From the NCBI GenBank assembly GCA_031291415.1, contig JARLJB010000255.1, positions 1 to 46,266 on the forward strand: a stretch of 46,266 bases of DNA, in the 5' to 3' direction. Positions 1 to 8,741 of this stretch are shown one piece after another (the first letter of the stretch is position 1; each line of letters starts with the position of its first letter). A model generated the notes under the pieces. That model did not search any database and was not told the DNA's origin. It was given only the letters and a program-made list of their open reading frames with translations. A program made the translations under genes and the position numbers. The DNA comes from Telmatospirillum sp. (GTDB taxonomy: Bacteria > Pseudomonadota > Alphaproteobacteria > Rhodospirillales > Magnetospirillaceae).

Positions 1-279
1 CGACCATTTGGCACGATACTCGGCCGGCGACAGTCCGTGGTCGGTCGCAATGTGCCGCTTGAGCATCGACAGTTCCTTGCCGCATTCCAGGCAGGTAATC
101 GCATCGGGCCTCACCGATTTCCGGATTGAGACGGCCGGAGCCGCGGCCGGCTCGGCGACAGGTTCTCCGGCGCTGATGAGTGCGGCATAAGTTGACTTGA
201 TCAAATCCGGTATTTGATCGTCTGAAACCTGGTTATTTCGCAGATATGCGGAAACAATTTCGACCGTATTTTTAAGCAC
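1..279 (-). CDS. MucR/Ros-family zinc-finger transcriptional regulator (3' part cut by window edge)
   Basis: Read on the minus strand this gives 93 codons running off the left edge. The C-terminal part holds the Ros/MucR core, with CLECGKELSMLKRHIATDHG followed by LSPAEYRAKW. This is the single prokaryotic Cys2His2 zinc finger (Cys-X2-Cys and two His) and the conserved segment after it. The N-terminal part (VEIVSAYLRNNQV) matches the usual helical region. I place the start at a GTG (277-279), preceded by a good ribosome site (AAGAGG, about 8 bases upstream); an in-frame stop lies just above. MucR proteins are global regulators of exopolysaccharide, motility and virulence in Alphaproteobacteria, so this gene is also the best clue to the host class. 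The target genes cannot be told from the window. Confidence 0.85.
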   Translation of the reverse strand, partial: MLKNTVEIVSAYLRNNQVSDDQIPDLIKSTYAALISAGEPVAEPAAAPAVSIRKSVRPDAITCLECGKELSMLKRHIATDHGLSPAEYRAKWS

Positions 280-397
280 AGCAGGGGCCTCTTGAGCAGA
301 TGTTCGTATTGCAGAGGAAAATACATATTACTTTTTCCGGGAAAGCAACACCTTCAGATACTTTAAGAGGACAGAGGCGCGGAGAAGACCGCCATGT

Positions 398-814
398 TCA
401 TGCGGGCGCCCTGGCAGGCACCGCTCCATCGGCAGCTTTAGCCGGCTGGGCCGCCCAGTCAGCAATTTCCAATGCATGCTCTTCGACCCACCGGTCCAGT
501 TCCCTCACGACTCCGCTGAGCGACAACCCCAACCGCGTCAACGAATACTCAACCCTTGGCGGAACCTCCGGATAGGAGCGTCGGCTGACAAGGCCGTGTT
601 TCTCCAGCTTCTTCAGGGCCTGAATGAGCATCTTTTCCGAGATTCCACCGATGCGCCGGCGAAGCTCGGCGGTTCGATAGGTCTTCTCGCTGAGCGCATG
701 AATGACGAGCAAAGCCCATTTTTCGGCCAGGAGACCCAATACCATGCTGGCCGGGCACATTGGCAGAAAGACGTCGCATTCAAGCGAGCGGAAAGGTTCA
801 GAACTATTTTCCAT
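398..814 (-). CDS. HxlR-type winged-helix transcriptional regulator
   Basis: The 138-residue protein has the typical HxlR size and layout. A short N-terminus with a Cys (CPASMVLGLLAEKWALLVI) leads into the winged helix (RRRIGGISEKMLIQALKKLE, then GLVSRR and the wing VEYSLTRLG). The early Cys and the PASMVLGLLAEKW segment are hallmarks of the family, some members of which sense electrophiles or oxidants through that Cys. It is divergent from the metallo-hydrolase gene at 923, with about 110 bases between them, the usual arrangement for a local regulator and its target. The C-terminal tail rich in Ala and Pro is unremarkable. Confidence 0.9.
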   Translation of the reverse strand: MENSSEPFRSLECDVFLPMCPASMVLGLLAEKWALLVIHALSEKTYRTAELRRRIGGISEKMLIQALKKLEKHGLVSRRSYPEVPPRVEYSLTRLGLSLSGVVRELDRWVEEHALEIADWAAQPAKAADGAVPARAPA

Positions 815-816
815 AC

Positions 817-843
817 GTACCTCAGGGTGTGTACTTCCCGTAC
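817..843. promoter_or_regulatory. Candidate HxlR operator with repeated GTAC motifs
   Basis: The 108-base divergent gap between the HxlR gene and the hydrolase gene contains three GTAC tetramers, at 817-820, 831-834 and 840-843. The last two are separated by five bases (GTACTTCCCGTAC). Several HxlR-family regulators bind dyads built on GTAC/TAC half sites, so this is a reasonable autoregulatory operator. The call rests on motif spacing and position only. Confidence 0.35.
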
Positions 844-922
844 GGAATGTATCCGCCTAGATTGCGGAAAGCAATGCGCGGCGACTGTCCTGATCCGCGC
901 CTAACCCGCTGGGAAGCACACG

Positions 923-1894
923 ATGAAATCAATGTTCTCCGCTCTCGTCATGGCCGGCAGCCTGCTTGCCACACCGGTTTTTGCGCAGCCTGCGCCCATC
1001 GCCCCGCAACAACAGCAGGCACCCGGTTTCTACCGCGTCAAACTCGGAACCTATACGGTAACCGCGCTGACCGACGGCACCACCCCGGTGCGATTCGACA
1101 CACTGATTCATCGGCGCGACAAGGCGGTGCTGGACCGCGCATATCGGGAAAAGGGGATCGATGATCACCGCGAAACGTCGATCAACGCCTTCCTCGTCGA
1201 TACGGGCGAAAAGCGAATTCTGATCGACGCGGGAACCGGCAAGCTCTTCGGCGATTGTTGCGGCCGGATCCCCAAGACGCTGGAGGCCGCAGGCTATTCA
1301 GTCGAGTCAATCGACACGATCCTGTTGACACATGTGCACGCCGATCACTCCGGTGGCCTTACGCAAGATGGCAGCCGCATCTTCCCCAACGCCGACATCT
1401 ATGTCGCAAAGGCCGAGCTGGATTACTGGTTCGACGATCAGGCGAAGGCGCATGCCAAGACTGAAAATCAGAAGATGTTCGTCGAGGGACGAGCTTCATT
1501 GGCTCCCTACATCGCCGCTGGACGGATTCGAACATTCCTTGGCGCGGCGACCCTGTTTCCGGGCATTCGGTCGATCCCGGCGCCCGGCCACACTCCCGGC
1601 CACAGTTTCTACGAAGTCGAAAACGAGGGGCATCGCATGCTCTTCCTGGGCGACGTTGTCCACCTTGCGGAAATCCAGCTGCCCTATCCTTCGACCACCA
1701 TCGACTTCGATGCGGACGAGTCACTCGCGGCGCAAACCCGCAAACGAGTTTTGTCGGAACTTGCCGATAGTCACGAATTGGCCGCGGCGCCGCACATATC
1801 GTTCCCAGGCATGGGCCATATCTATCGCGATGGGAAAGGTTATGGATGGGCGCCGATCCCCTATTCCGCGAATGTCGTGGAAGTCGGGCAATGA
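923..1894 (+). CDS. Secreted metallo-beta-lactamase-fold hydrolase
   Basis: 323 residues with a Sec signal peptide (MKSMFSALVMAGSLLATPVFA, cleavage near AFA-QP). The metal-binding motif THVHADHSGG (residues about 137-146) is intact, followed by the second-site histidines in PAPGHTPGH and by FLGDVVH and GMGHIY. These are the ligands of a di-zinc MBL enzyme. The family includes lactonases, glyoxalase II-like enzymes and other periplasmic hydrolases; the substrate is not evident. It starts at an ATG with a GGGAAG ribosome site, divergent from the HxlR regulator, which probably controls it. Nothing suggests damage. Confidence 0.88.
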   Translation: MKSMFSALVMAGSLLATPVFAQPAPIAPQQQQAPGFYRVKLGTYTVTALTDGTTPVRFDTLIHRRDKAVLDRAYREKGIDDHRETSINAFLVDTGEKRILIDAGTGKLFGDCCGRIPKTLEAAGYSVESIDTILLTHVHADHSGGLTQDGSRIFPNADIYVAKAELDYWFDDQAKAHAKTENQKMFVEGRASLAPYIAAGRIRTFLGAATLFPGIRSIPAPGHTPGHSFYEVENEGHRMLFLGDVVHLAEIQLPYPSTTIDFDADESLAAQTRKRVLSELADSHELAAAPHISFPGMGHIYRDGKGYGWAPIPYSANVVEVGQ

Positions 1895-2056
1895 GAACCT
1901 GATCTTCACCACCAGTGCCGCAACGATGATTTCTGTCCATGGCGGTGGTCTGCAATTCCTCGATGATCTCGGCAATGGTCGTGGCGTTGCTTGCCACCGT
2001 TTCCATTCCTTGGCCACCCGGTCGCGGAAGGCGATCACCAACACCCCCAGGTGCCG

Positions 2057-2644
2057 TCATTTTGATGGCTGGATGAGCTTGTCGGCCGCAATCTCGTTGA
2101 TCGCCGCATGGTTCTTGGCAAGAAGGCCGCTCACATAAGCCTGTTCGGTCTGCGCCATCTTCTGCTGGCGTAGCGAGGCGATCAGCGACTGGCGAACCTG
2201 ATCGAGCGGTTTGGGCTGGGCGGGCCTGGTTCCCAGCATCTCGACGATATGCCATCCGGCGCCGGTGTGGATGGGGTCGGATACCTCGTTATCGCTCAGG
2301 CCTTGAATGGCCTTGCGAATTTCGGGAACAATCTGGCTTTCCGGAGCCCAGCCGGCGTCTCCCCCGTGCCCGCCGCTCGCCTTGTCGTCGGAATTGGCGG
2401 CAGCCAGGGCGGCGAAATCCGCTTTCTTGTCCCGCGCTTTGCGGGAGATGTCCCTGGCCTTCGCCTCCGCCGCCTTCGCCGCCGCAGGATCGCTTCCGGC
2501 CGGTTCGGCGATGAAGATCTGGGCCAGATGATATTGACGCGGAACCATGAAGCGGTCGCGATTGGCGGCGTAGGCGTCCTCGATCTCCTTGTCACTGGGA
2601 TAGGACTCGGGCAAGCGGACCCTGAAATGCAATCTGGTCCGCAC
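2057..2644 (-). pseudogene. Parvulin-type peptidyl-prolyl isomerase, 5' end missing
   Basis: The C-terminal part of a PpiC/SurA-like periplasmic foldase is clear. It has a lead-in (YPSDKEIEDAYAANRDRF, VPRQYHLAQIFIA), the parvulin core (SGGHGGDAGW, then IHTGAGWHIVEML) and a C-terminal helix (LAKNHAAINEIAADKLIQ). Intact relatives carry a longer N-terminal chaperone region and a signal or membrane segment; here the reading runs only as far as a GTG at 2644 and homology appears to stop between about 2610 and 2640. At that point a glycoside hydrolase fragment begins on the other strand. I therefore read it as a gene that lost its promoter and 5' half through a rearrangement or assembly join. Whether the remnant is expressed is unknown. 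Confidence 0.7.
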
Positions 2645-3944
2645 CTCGCATTATCCGCAGTCGAGATGGTTTCTCGATCATTGCGATCGGATCGGTCTGC
2701 TGGTCTTCGAGGAGATTCCAGGATGGCAGCATCTTGGCGGCGACGCCTGGAAACGTCAGGCCGTCGGCACGGTGCGGGGGATGATTGAGCGCGACTGGAA
2801 CCACCCGGCCATCGTGTTGTGGGGAGTACGCATCAACGAATCCGCCGATAGTCACGACTTCTACACGGAAACCAACCGTCTGGCTCACGAGTTGGACCCC
2901 ACCCGGCAGACCGGAGGCGTACGCTACACCAGCGATAGCGAGTTCCTGGAAGACGTCTACACCATGAACGATTTCGCTCTGGGGTCGGAATCGTTGCCGG
3001 GCAGCAATTCCTTACGGATCGCAACGCGCGATCCGCGCCAGGTGACGGGGCTGCCGGACGCGGTCCCTTATCTGATTACGGAATTCAACGGGCATATGCA
3101 TCCGACCAAGCGTTTCGACTGCGAACAATGGCAGGCCGAACACGTCCTGCGCTATCTCGAGGTGCTGAACAGCGTCTACGGCAATCCCTCCATCTCTGGA
3201 TGCATCGGCTGGTGCATGGCGGACTACAATACGCACAAGGACTTCGGATCCGGCGACCGCATTTGCCATCATGGCGTGCTGGACATGTTCCGCGAACCGA
3301 AATTCGCTGCCTATGCCTACATCAGCCAGCGCGATCCGTCCGATCAGGTGGTTTTGCAGCCGGTCACCTACTGGGCTCGTGGCGAACGTGAAATCGGCGG
3401 CATCCTGCCGCTGATCATTCTGACCAACTGCGACGAAGTGGAACTGCGCTACGGCGACGGATTGGCCAAGCGGATCGCGCCGGACCGGGCACGTTTCCCC
3501 CATTTGCCGCATGCGCCGGTCGTCGTCGACCACAGCCATTTCTCCACCGAGGAATTGGGGCAATGGGGTATGCAATGGGAAGACGCCGTGTTCACGGGAT
3601 TCATTGACGGCAAAGCGGTGGCGACGGTCAAACGCGTCGCCAATCCCGTCGCCAGCAGGTTGCAGATCGAGGCCGACGACGACCGGCTGTCGTCGGAACC
3701 AGGTGATTCGACGCGCGTGATCGTGCGTGCGCTGGATCAGGCCGGCACCCTGTTGCCGTTCCTGGACGACCCCGTGACAATTGAGGCGCGAGGGCCGGTA
3801 GCGGTGGTGGGACCGGCGGTTATCACGCTCCGGGGCGGCACGACCGGATTTTGGCTTAAGTCGACCGGAGAGAAAGGACTGGTGACGGTCACCGTGTCGT
3901 CTCCCCGTTTTGCCCCCGTCATGATGACGGTACAGATGGAATGA
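2628..3944 (+). pseudogene. Glycoside hydrolase family 2 (beta-galactosidase/glucuronidase type), 5' truncated
   Basis: About 438 codons of a GH2 enzyme. The frame enters mid-protein at NLVRTSHYPQS, a block that normally sits some 300-400 residues into the enzyme, then continues FLDHCDRIGLLVFEEIPGW and RDWNHPAIVLWGVRINES. The acid/base glutamate (WGVRINES) and the nucleophile glutamate (LITEFNGH) are both present, followed by C-terminal beta-sandwich regions. The sugar-binding and immunoglobulin-like domains before the barrel are absent, as is a start codon with a ribosome site; an ATG at 2781 would begin inside the barrel. It is followed by the ABC ATPase gene 42 bases downstream, suggesting a former sugar operon. 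The start given is the first base where homology is convincing. Confidence 0.75.
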
Positions 3945-3986
3945 ACGGGACACAGGCAATCGGATGACATCGGCGGTGATCAAATC

Positions 3987-5072
3987 ATGAGCAACGTTAC
4001 TCTACGCGACGTCTATAAATCCTTTGGAACGACCGATGTCATCAAAGGCGTAACTCTCGAAATCAAATCCGGTGAATTCGTCGTCTTCGTCGGTCCATCG
4101 GGATGCGGAAAGTCGACATTGCTGCGGATGACGGCGGGATTGGAGACAATTTCCTCCGGAACGGTGGATATCGACGGAGTCTGCGTGAACGACGTCGATC
4201 CGTCGAAACGCGGCATCGCGATGGTGTTTCAGTCCTATGCTCTCTATCCGCATATGACAGTCCGCGAGAACATGGGTTTCGCCCTGCGGTTTGCCGGCAC
4301 ACCCAAGGCGGAGATCACCCGGCGGGTTGCCGACGCCGCGCGGATTCTCGAGCTGGAACCATTACTCGAGCGCAAGCCCGGCCAGCTGTCGGGCGGCCAA
4401 CGACAGCGCGTCGCCATCGGCCGGGCGATTGTGCGCGATCCCAAGGTCTTTCTGTTCGACGAACCATTGTCCAACCTCGATGCGGAGCTCCGCGTGAACA
4501 TGCGTGTCGAAATTGCCCGGCTGCATAAGAGACTGGGGGCAACGATCGTCTATGTGACCCATGATCAGGTCGAGGCGATGACGCTGGCTGACAAGATCGT
4601 GATCCTGCGGTCCGGACAGGTCGAGCAGATCGGCGCCCCCCTCGATCTTTACGACAATCCGGCGAACATGTTCGTGGCCGGATTCATTGGCTCACCAAAG
4701 ATGAATTTTCTCAAAGGGATCATCACGGACGCCGGAGAGGGACGTCGCAGCGTGCGTCTGTCGGACTTCGAGCAGGCGGAGGTTCCTCTGTCGCTGCACG
4801 GGGCGACGCCGGCGCCGGGGACCGAGGTGACGCTGGGGGTGCGGCCCGAGCATTTCTCCGGTGAGGCCGGTTCGGCCAATCTGCATTTGGTGATCGACAT
4901 GGTGGAACATCTGGGTGGCGAAAGCTTCGCCTACGCGCGCCACGGACAGGGCCATCCGGTCATCATCAAGATGCGAGACGGCCGCAGCCACCGTTCCGGC
5001 GACAAGATCGAGGCCCGGTTCGATCCAACGCAGGCTCTGGTGTTCGATCAGGCCGGACAGCGGATACATTAG
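3987..5072 (+). CDS. Sugar ABC transporter ATP-binding protein (UgpC/MsmX/MalK type)
   Basis: 361 residues. The order is Walker A (GPSGCGKST, about residue 37), Q-loop ([10 protein letters not shown]), ABC signature ([14 protein letters not shown]), Walker B ([12 protein letters not shown]) and H-loop (YVTHD). A C-terminal TOBE region with GVRPEHF follows. This architecture energises carbohydrate importers of the CUT1 class. No permease or binding protein lies next to it; its neighbours are a broken GH2 gene and a broken GH4 gene, so the original operon has probably lost parts. It could still serve permeases encoded elsewhere, since MsmX-type ATPases are often shared. A second, similar ATPase lies at 43130 in the xylan locus. 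Confidence 0.93.
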   Translation: MSNVTLRDVYKSFGTTDVIKGVTLEIKSGEFVVFVGPSGCGKSTLLRMTAGLETISSGTVDIDGVCVNDVDPSKRGIAMVFQSYALYPHMTVRENMGFALRFAGTPKAEITRRVADAARILELEPLLERKPGQLSGGQRQRVAIGRAIVRDPKVFLFDEPLSNLDAELRVNMRVEIARLHKRLGATIVYVTHDQVEAMTLADKIVILRSGQVEQIGAPLDLYDNPANMFVAGFIGSPKMNFLKGIITDAGEGRRSVRLSDFEQAEVPLSLHGATPAPGTEVTLGVRPEHFSGEAGSANLHLVIDMVEHLGGESFAYARHGQGHPVIIKMRDGRSHRSGDKIEARFDPTQALVFDQAGQRIH

Positions 5073-5083
5073 CCTAAAAAACA

Positions 5084-5215
5084 ATTCACAACGGAGGACA
5101 CAGAGAACACGGAGATAAATCAATAGGTTCTGGGTCTCGTCCTGATTGCCCACCGGGTGAGATGACAGATTACTTTATGCGATTGGAATGCCTCCGTGAA
5201 CTCCGTGGTGAACTG
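5084..5215. repeat. Inverted repeat of CACGGAG/CTCCGTG type between ABC and GH4 genes
   Basis: The left arm at 5084-5114 reads CACAACGGAGGACACAGAG then AACACGGAG. The right arm at 5191-5215 reads CTCCGTGAACTCCGTGGTGA, largely its reverse complement. About 76 bases separate the arms. Purine-rich GAGGACACAGAG repeats of this sort occur dispersed in many environmental genomes. The 212-base gap in which it sits has no other gene-like content. I take it as a mobile or dispersed repeat rather than a terminator, because the loop is long. Confidence 0.5.
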
Positions 5216-5284
5216 CCGAATTTAGGATCAATGGCTTCTCGCCCGCCAGAGACCGAGGCGCGCGTCCCGACAAGGGGAAGGGAT

Positions 5285-6655
5285 ATGAGCATGCCCGTTC
5301 GTTCCGACCATCCGAAGATCACCTTCATCGGCGCGGGAAGCACCGTATTCGCGCGCAATCTTCTGGGGGATATTCTGTCCCGGCCAGCCTTGCAACGGTC
5401 GCGCATCTGTCTGTTTGATGTCGATCCGACGCGCTTGGCCTCGTCGGAAAAAGTTGCGCACCGGGTGGCCGGGGTTCTGGACTGCCGGCCGGCGATCGAG
5501 GCGACGACCGACCTCGAGCGCGCCCTCGACGGCGCCGACTATGCGATCAACATGATTCAGGTCGGTGGCTATAAGCCCTGCACGGTCACCGATTTCGAAA
5601 TTCCCAAGCGCTTCGGCCTGCGCCAGACCATCGGCGATACGCTCGGTATCGGGGGAATCATGCGGGCGTTACGGACGGTTCCCGTTCTAAGCGCGATGTG
5701 TCGGGCCATGGAGCGCCTGTGCCCGGACGTCGTGCATCTCAGCTACGTCAACCCGATGGCGATGAACTGCTGGGGGTTGGCAAGGACCACGACGATCAAG
5801 ACCATCGGCCTGTGCCACAGCGTGCAGCACACCGCCGGAGAATTGGCCAGGGATATCGGGATTGACCTCGAAGAGATTTCCTATACCGTCGGCGGCATCA
5901 ATCACATGGCGTTTTTCCTGCGTTTCGAGCGCGCCGGCGAGGATCTTTATCCTTTGGTCCGCAAGGTCATCGAAGACGGCCGCGTACCGCCCGGTAACCG
6001 CGTCCGCTATGATATGTTCGAACGGCTTGGTTTCTTCGTGACGGAATCCAGCGAACATTTCTCGGAATATGTGCCGTGGTTTATCAAGCGCGGCCGGCAA
6101 GACCTTATCGAACGATTCAATATTCTTCTCGACGAGTATCCACGCCGCTGCGAACAGCAAATCGCCGAATAGGAGCAGCAACGCGACAGTCTGGAAAATC
6201 CGACCACGGCCTTTACCGTCAACCGAAGTGTCGAATACGGGTCGCAAATCATCGACAGTCTGCAAACGGGCACACCATCAGTGATCTATGGCAACGTCGT
6301 CAATGGCCCGTTGATCGAGAACCTGCCGGCCGACTGTGTCGTCGAGGTTCCGTGCCTCGTCGATGGCAACGGCATTCGGCCGATTCCCATCGGTCGAATG
6401 CCAGTCCATCTGGCGGCGTTGATCCAAACCAACGTCAACGTCCAGGCCTGCGTGATCGAGGCTTTGATGGCGGGCAAACGCGAGCATGTCCATCATGCAG
6501 CGATGCTTGATCCCCATACCGCCGCCGAGCTTGATCTGAACCAGATCCACGAACTGGTCGATACGCTGCTCGACGCCCACAGGAACTGGATTCCTCCGGC
6601 TCTATCGATCGTCACGGACGGGCCGGAGTGTCGTGCATCTGCTTCAAAAGACTGA
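5285..6655 (+). pseudogene. Glycoside hydrolase family 4 (alpha-galactosidase-like) interrupted by one in-frame TAG
   Basis: The start is the ATG at 5285 behind AAGGGGAAGG. The product shows the GH4 NAD site (KITFIGAGSTVFARNLLGDI), the nucleotide-side segment YAINMIQVGG, the Asn motif NPMAMNCWG, the Cys-His metal motif GLCHSVQHTA and GINHMAFFLRF. At codon 296 (6170-6172) the frame meets TAG, but coding continues in the same frame with no shift: EQQRDSLENPTTAFTVNRS, then the GH4 C-terminus (CVVEVPCLVDGNGIRPIPIG, LDPHTAAELDL). Read through, the protein would be about 456 residues, normal for GH4. GH4 enzymes need NAD and Mn. The simplest reading is a nonsense mutation in a decaying operon. The 3' end overlaps the converging ceramidase-like gene by 44 bases. 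Confidence 0.85.
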
Positions 6656-7952
6656 CAACCGCGGAAGCCGCGGCCTCGCCAGAACCACGGGCATAGCGCG
6701 AGTTCCGCGCTTCATAGGTGAAGCGGCCGTAACTGGCGGCATCGGGCATGTATTTGGCGATGCCATCGACCATCGTCAGCACGATAGTGTGGGCGAAGGG
6801 CGAGCCGATTTTGATCTGCGTTCCGACGCTCGCGGCAAGCTCTGCCTGAAAACCCACAAGCACGATATCGCCGATCTGTATCAGAACCACGGGGACCCCG
6901 ACCTTTGCGCCCGGTTGGTAGGTGTAGGACGTAACCGGCCCGCTGGATGCACTCTCGGGCGAGGCGGCCTGCGATATCACCTCCACGCTGCTGCGGAGAA
7001 TTCGCAGTTTCGGGGTGTTGGTCGACGAGATCTCTTCGCTCACCCTGAGGACGTCGCCCCCCAAGCGCTCGCCAAGCAAATCCACCAGAGTAAACCCTGC
7101 GTCATGAATATCGTTTCGCGACACGCTGCCGTCTTTATTGGCCACGTAACGATCGGCCATGAGATAAGGCGCCTGATCGCCGGCCGCTCCGACCAAAAAC
7201 ATCGCCACCATGCCGGAGCCGTAATGCGTTTCCAGATAGCGCGTCGCCGCGCCGGCAAGGTCCGCAGAAACCAACTTTCCCCCCTTCTCACTTTCCGAGT
7301 CGCTCATGATCGAGGATTGCACGGCATGGTTCATCAACACAGCCAGCGGCTTGCCATCAAGGGTATTGAGCCGGAGCACCGCGAGAGAAGAATCGGCGTA
7401 GCCGGTCTCATTGGCCCCGAACCACCAGCCCCTGGCTGTCGGAACGTCACGATTGACATTCACCCGACTATTGCCAAGACCGAAGCCCAACCGCGCCGGC
7501 TGCAGCGTCGAAGTGGCCTGCGTTGTCGCGGCCTGTACTGCCGCACCGATCGCCAGCCCGAGAGCCGCGTCCTTCTCCTTCAAATTGGCGGCCGAGTGGT
7601 CCAACGGAAGCACATGGGGCGCCGAGAAGGTATGGCTGGCACAGACAATGATATTGTCTGATGAAACGCCGGCCGCCTTGTTCAGTATAGCCTTCGCATT
7701 GGCGATGACCTCGTCCGAGATGGAGGTCAGGTCCATCACGACGATCCCGATCCGCTCGCTGCCGTCTTCCATGAGCAAGACCCGCACGGCGAGCGGATCG
7801 TGCTGGCCGACGAAGCCGTCAATTGGATAGAGATCGGCGGGGATTTGGATGTCCGCCCGCCCGACTCCGGCGTTAAAGGCTCCTGCTTCCGCCCCGTTTC
7901 CAAAGACCATCAAAGCAAAAATAACCGCTTGTACCAGAAGGGGAACCCGCAT
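6612..7952 (-). CDS. Secreted neutral/alkaline ceramidase-family protein
   Basis: 446 residues beginning MRVPLLVQAVIFALMVFG, a Sec signal peptide ending near AEA-GAF; AGAGGA lies 10 bases before the ATG. The mature start FNAGVGRADIQIP is typical of the neutral ceramidase N-terminal domain, as are GIVVMDLTSIS, LMNHAVQSSIM and FLVGAAGDQAP. It is shorter than the well-known Pseudomonas ceramidase (about 670 residues) and lacks the C-terminal domain. The family's metal motif, usually HTHSGP, reads SHTFSAPH, so one histidine is replaced by Phe, although a His follows nearby. Ceramidases hydrolyse ceramide to sphingosine and fatty acid outside the cell, which would fit the sphingoid genes downstream. 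Because of the altered motif, activity is uncertain. Confidence 0.78.
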   Translation of the reverse strand: MRVPLLVQAVIFALMVFGNGAEAGAFNAGVGRADIQIPADLYPIDGFVGQHDPLAVRVLLMEDGSERIGIVVMDLTSISDEVIANAKAILNKAAGVSSDNIIVCASHTFSAPHVLPLDHSAANLKEKDAALGLAIGAAVQAATTQATSTLQPARLGFGLGNSRVNVNRDVPTARGWWFGANETGYADSSLAVLRLNTLDGKPLAVLMNHAVQSSIMSDSESEKGGKLVSADLAGAATRYLETHYGSGMVAMFLVGAAGDQAPYLMADRYVANKDGSVSRNDIHDAGFTLVDLLGERLGGDVLRVSEEISSTNTPKLRILRSSVEVISQAASPESASSGPVTSYTYQPGAKVGVPVVLIQIGDIVLVGFQAELAASVGTQIKIGSPFAHTIVLTMVDGIAKYMPDAASYGRFTYEARNSRYARGSGEAAASAVVSLLKQMHDTPARP

Positions 7953-8064
7953 CAATACTTTGTCCTCTTTGCAACTTTACGAAGGAATGTTTCTAGAACG
8001 GGACGGGCCACAAGAAGGGACTCTTCGTCGCCACATGTTGCTTGAGCTGCCTGGCCTTTCCGGC

Positions 8065-8322
<258 letters not shown>

Positions 8323-8593
8323 TCATGAATCCGTCTCATGCGTCCAAGCCGTTCTTACCACCTAATCGCGTACCGCCGCACCTGTCAAATTCCCACCATC
8401 CGCAGTGTGGGAAGCGCATCCCCTTCGTCTGACTCTTGTCGACCGCCAAGGTCGGCACCGTCGCCATAAAGCGATCGAGGCGATGAAACATTCAGAAAGA
8501 AAATCAGACCATTGATCATATTTTTACGGGACATCCTGCTCTCCGACAGACGAAAAACGGACATATTCCAGCAAATTTTGCAAATTCTTGACG

Positions 8594-8622
8594 TTGACAC
8601 ATGATCGTTGATCACATATTAA
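8594..8622 (+). promoter_or_regulatory. Sigma-70-like promoter with an internal palindromic operator
   Basis: TTGACA (8594-8599) and TATTAA (8617-8622) are separated by 17 bases. The spacer carries the palindrome TGATC-GTT-GATCA (8602-8614), so a protein bound there would block RNA polymerase. It lies about 50 bases before the leader reading frame and the aldolase operon. The binding protein is unknown; the TetR regulator at 12589 is one candidate. The rest of the 355-base gap from 8323 holds nothing I can assign. Confidence 0.5.
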
Positions 8623-8669
8623 TTGAAGACGGGATCAATATCCATCCCTTCAGCGGGAGGAGGAAGAGT

Positions 8670-8741
8670 ATGCACCCATGGCTGATGCATCTTTGGTCAC
8701 CCCCCTTTTTATGCCCGAACGCCAAAGGTCGGCGCCGATGA
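8670..8741 (+). CDS. Possible 23-codon leader peptide coupled to the aldolase start
   Basis: An ATG at 8670 sits 6-7 bases after a near-perfect ribosome site (GGGAGGAGGAAG). It opens a 23-residue frame rich in Trp, Pro and terminal Arg (MHPWLMHLWSPPF... ending GRRR). The stop TGA at 8739-8741 overlaps the ATG at 8738 in the form ATGA, the classic layout for translational coupling. The strong ribosome site fits this frame better than the alternative aldolase start at 8678. No homologue is recognised; it may be only a fortuitous frame. Confidence 0.35.
   Translation: MHPWLMHLWSPPFLCPNAKGRRR

Noticed and set aside
1895-2056. Small minus-strand gene between the hydrolase and parvulin fragment
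   Set aside because: Frames here continue into the antisense of the hydrolase without a family match or a ribosome site.
5162-5284. Upstream extension of the GH4 frame
   Set aside because: It passes through the right arm of the inverted repeat, lacks a ribosome site, and GH4 homology starts only after the ATG at 5285.
6170-6172. Amber codon as pyrrolysine or programmed recoding
   Set aside because: Only one TAG is involved, no recoding structure is apparent, and the neighbouring GH2 gene is also broken, so a nonsense mutation is simpler.
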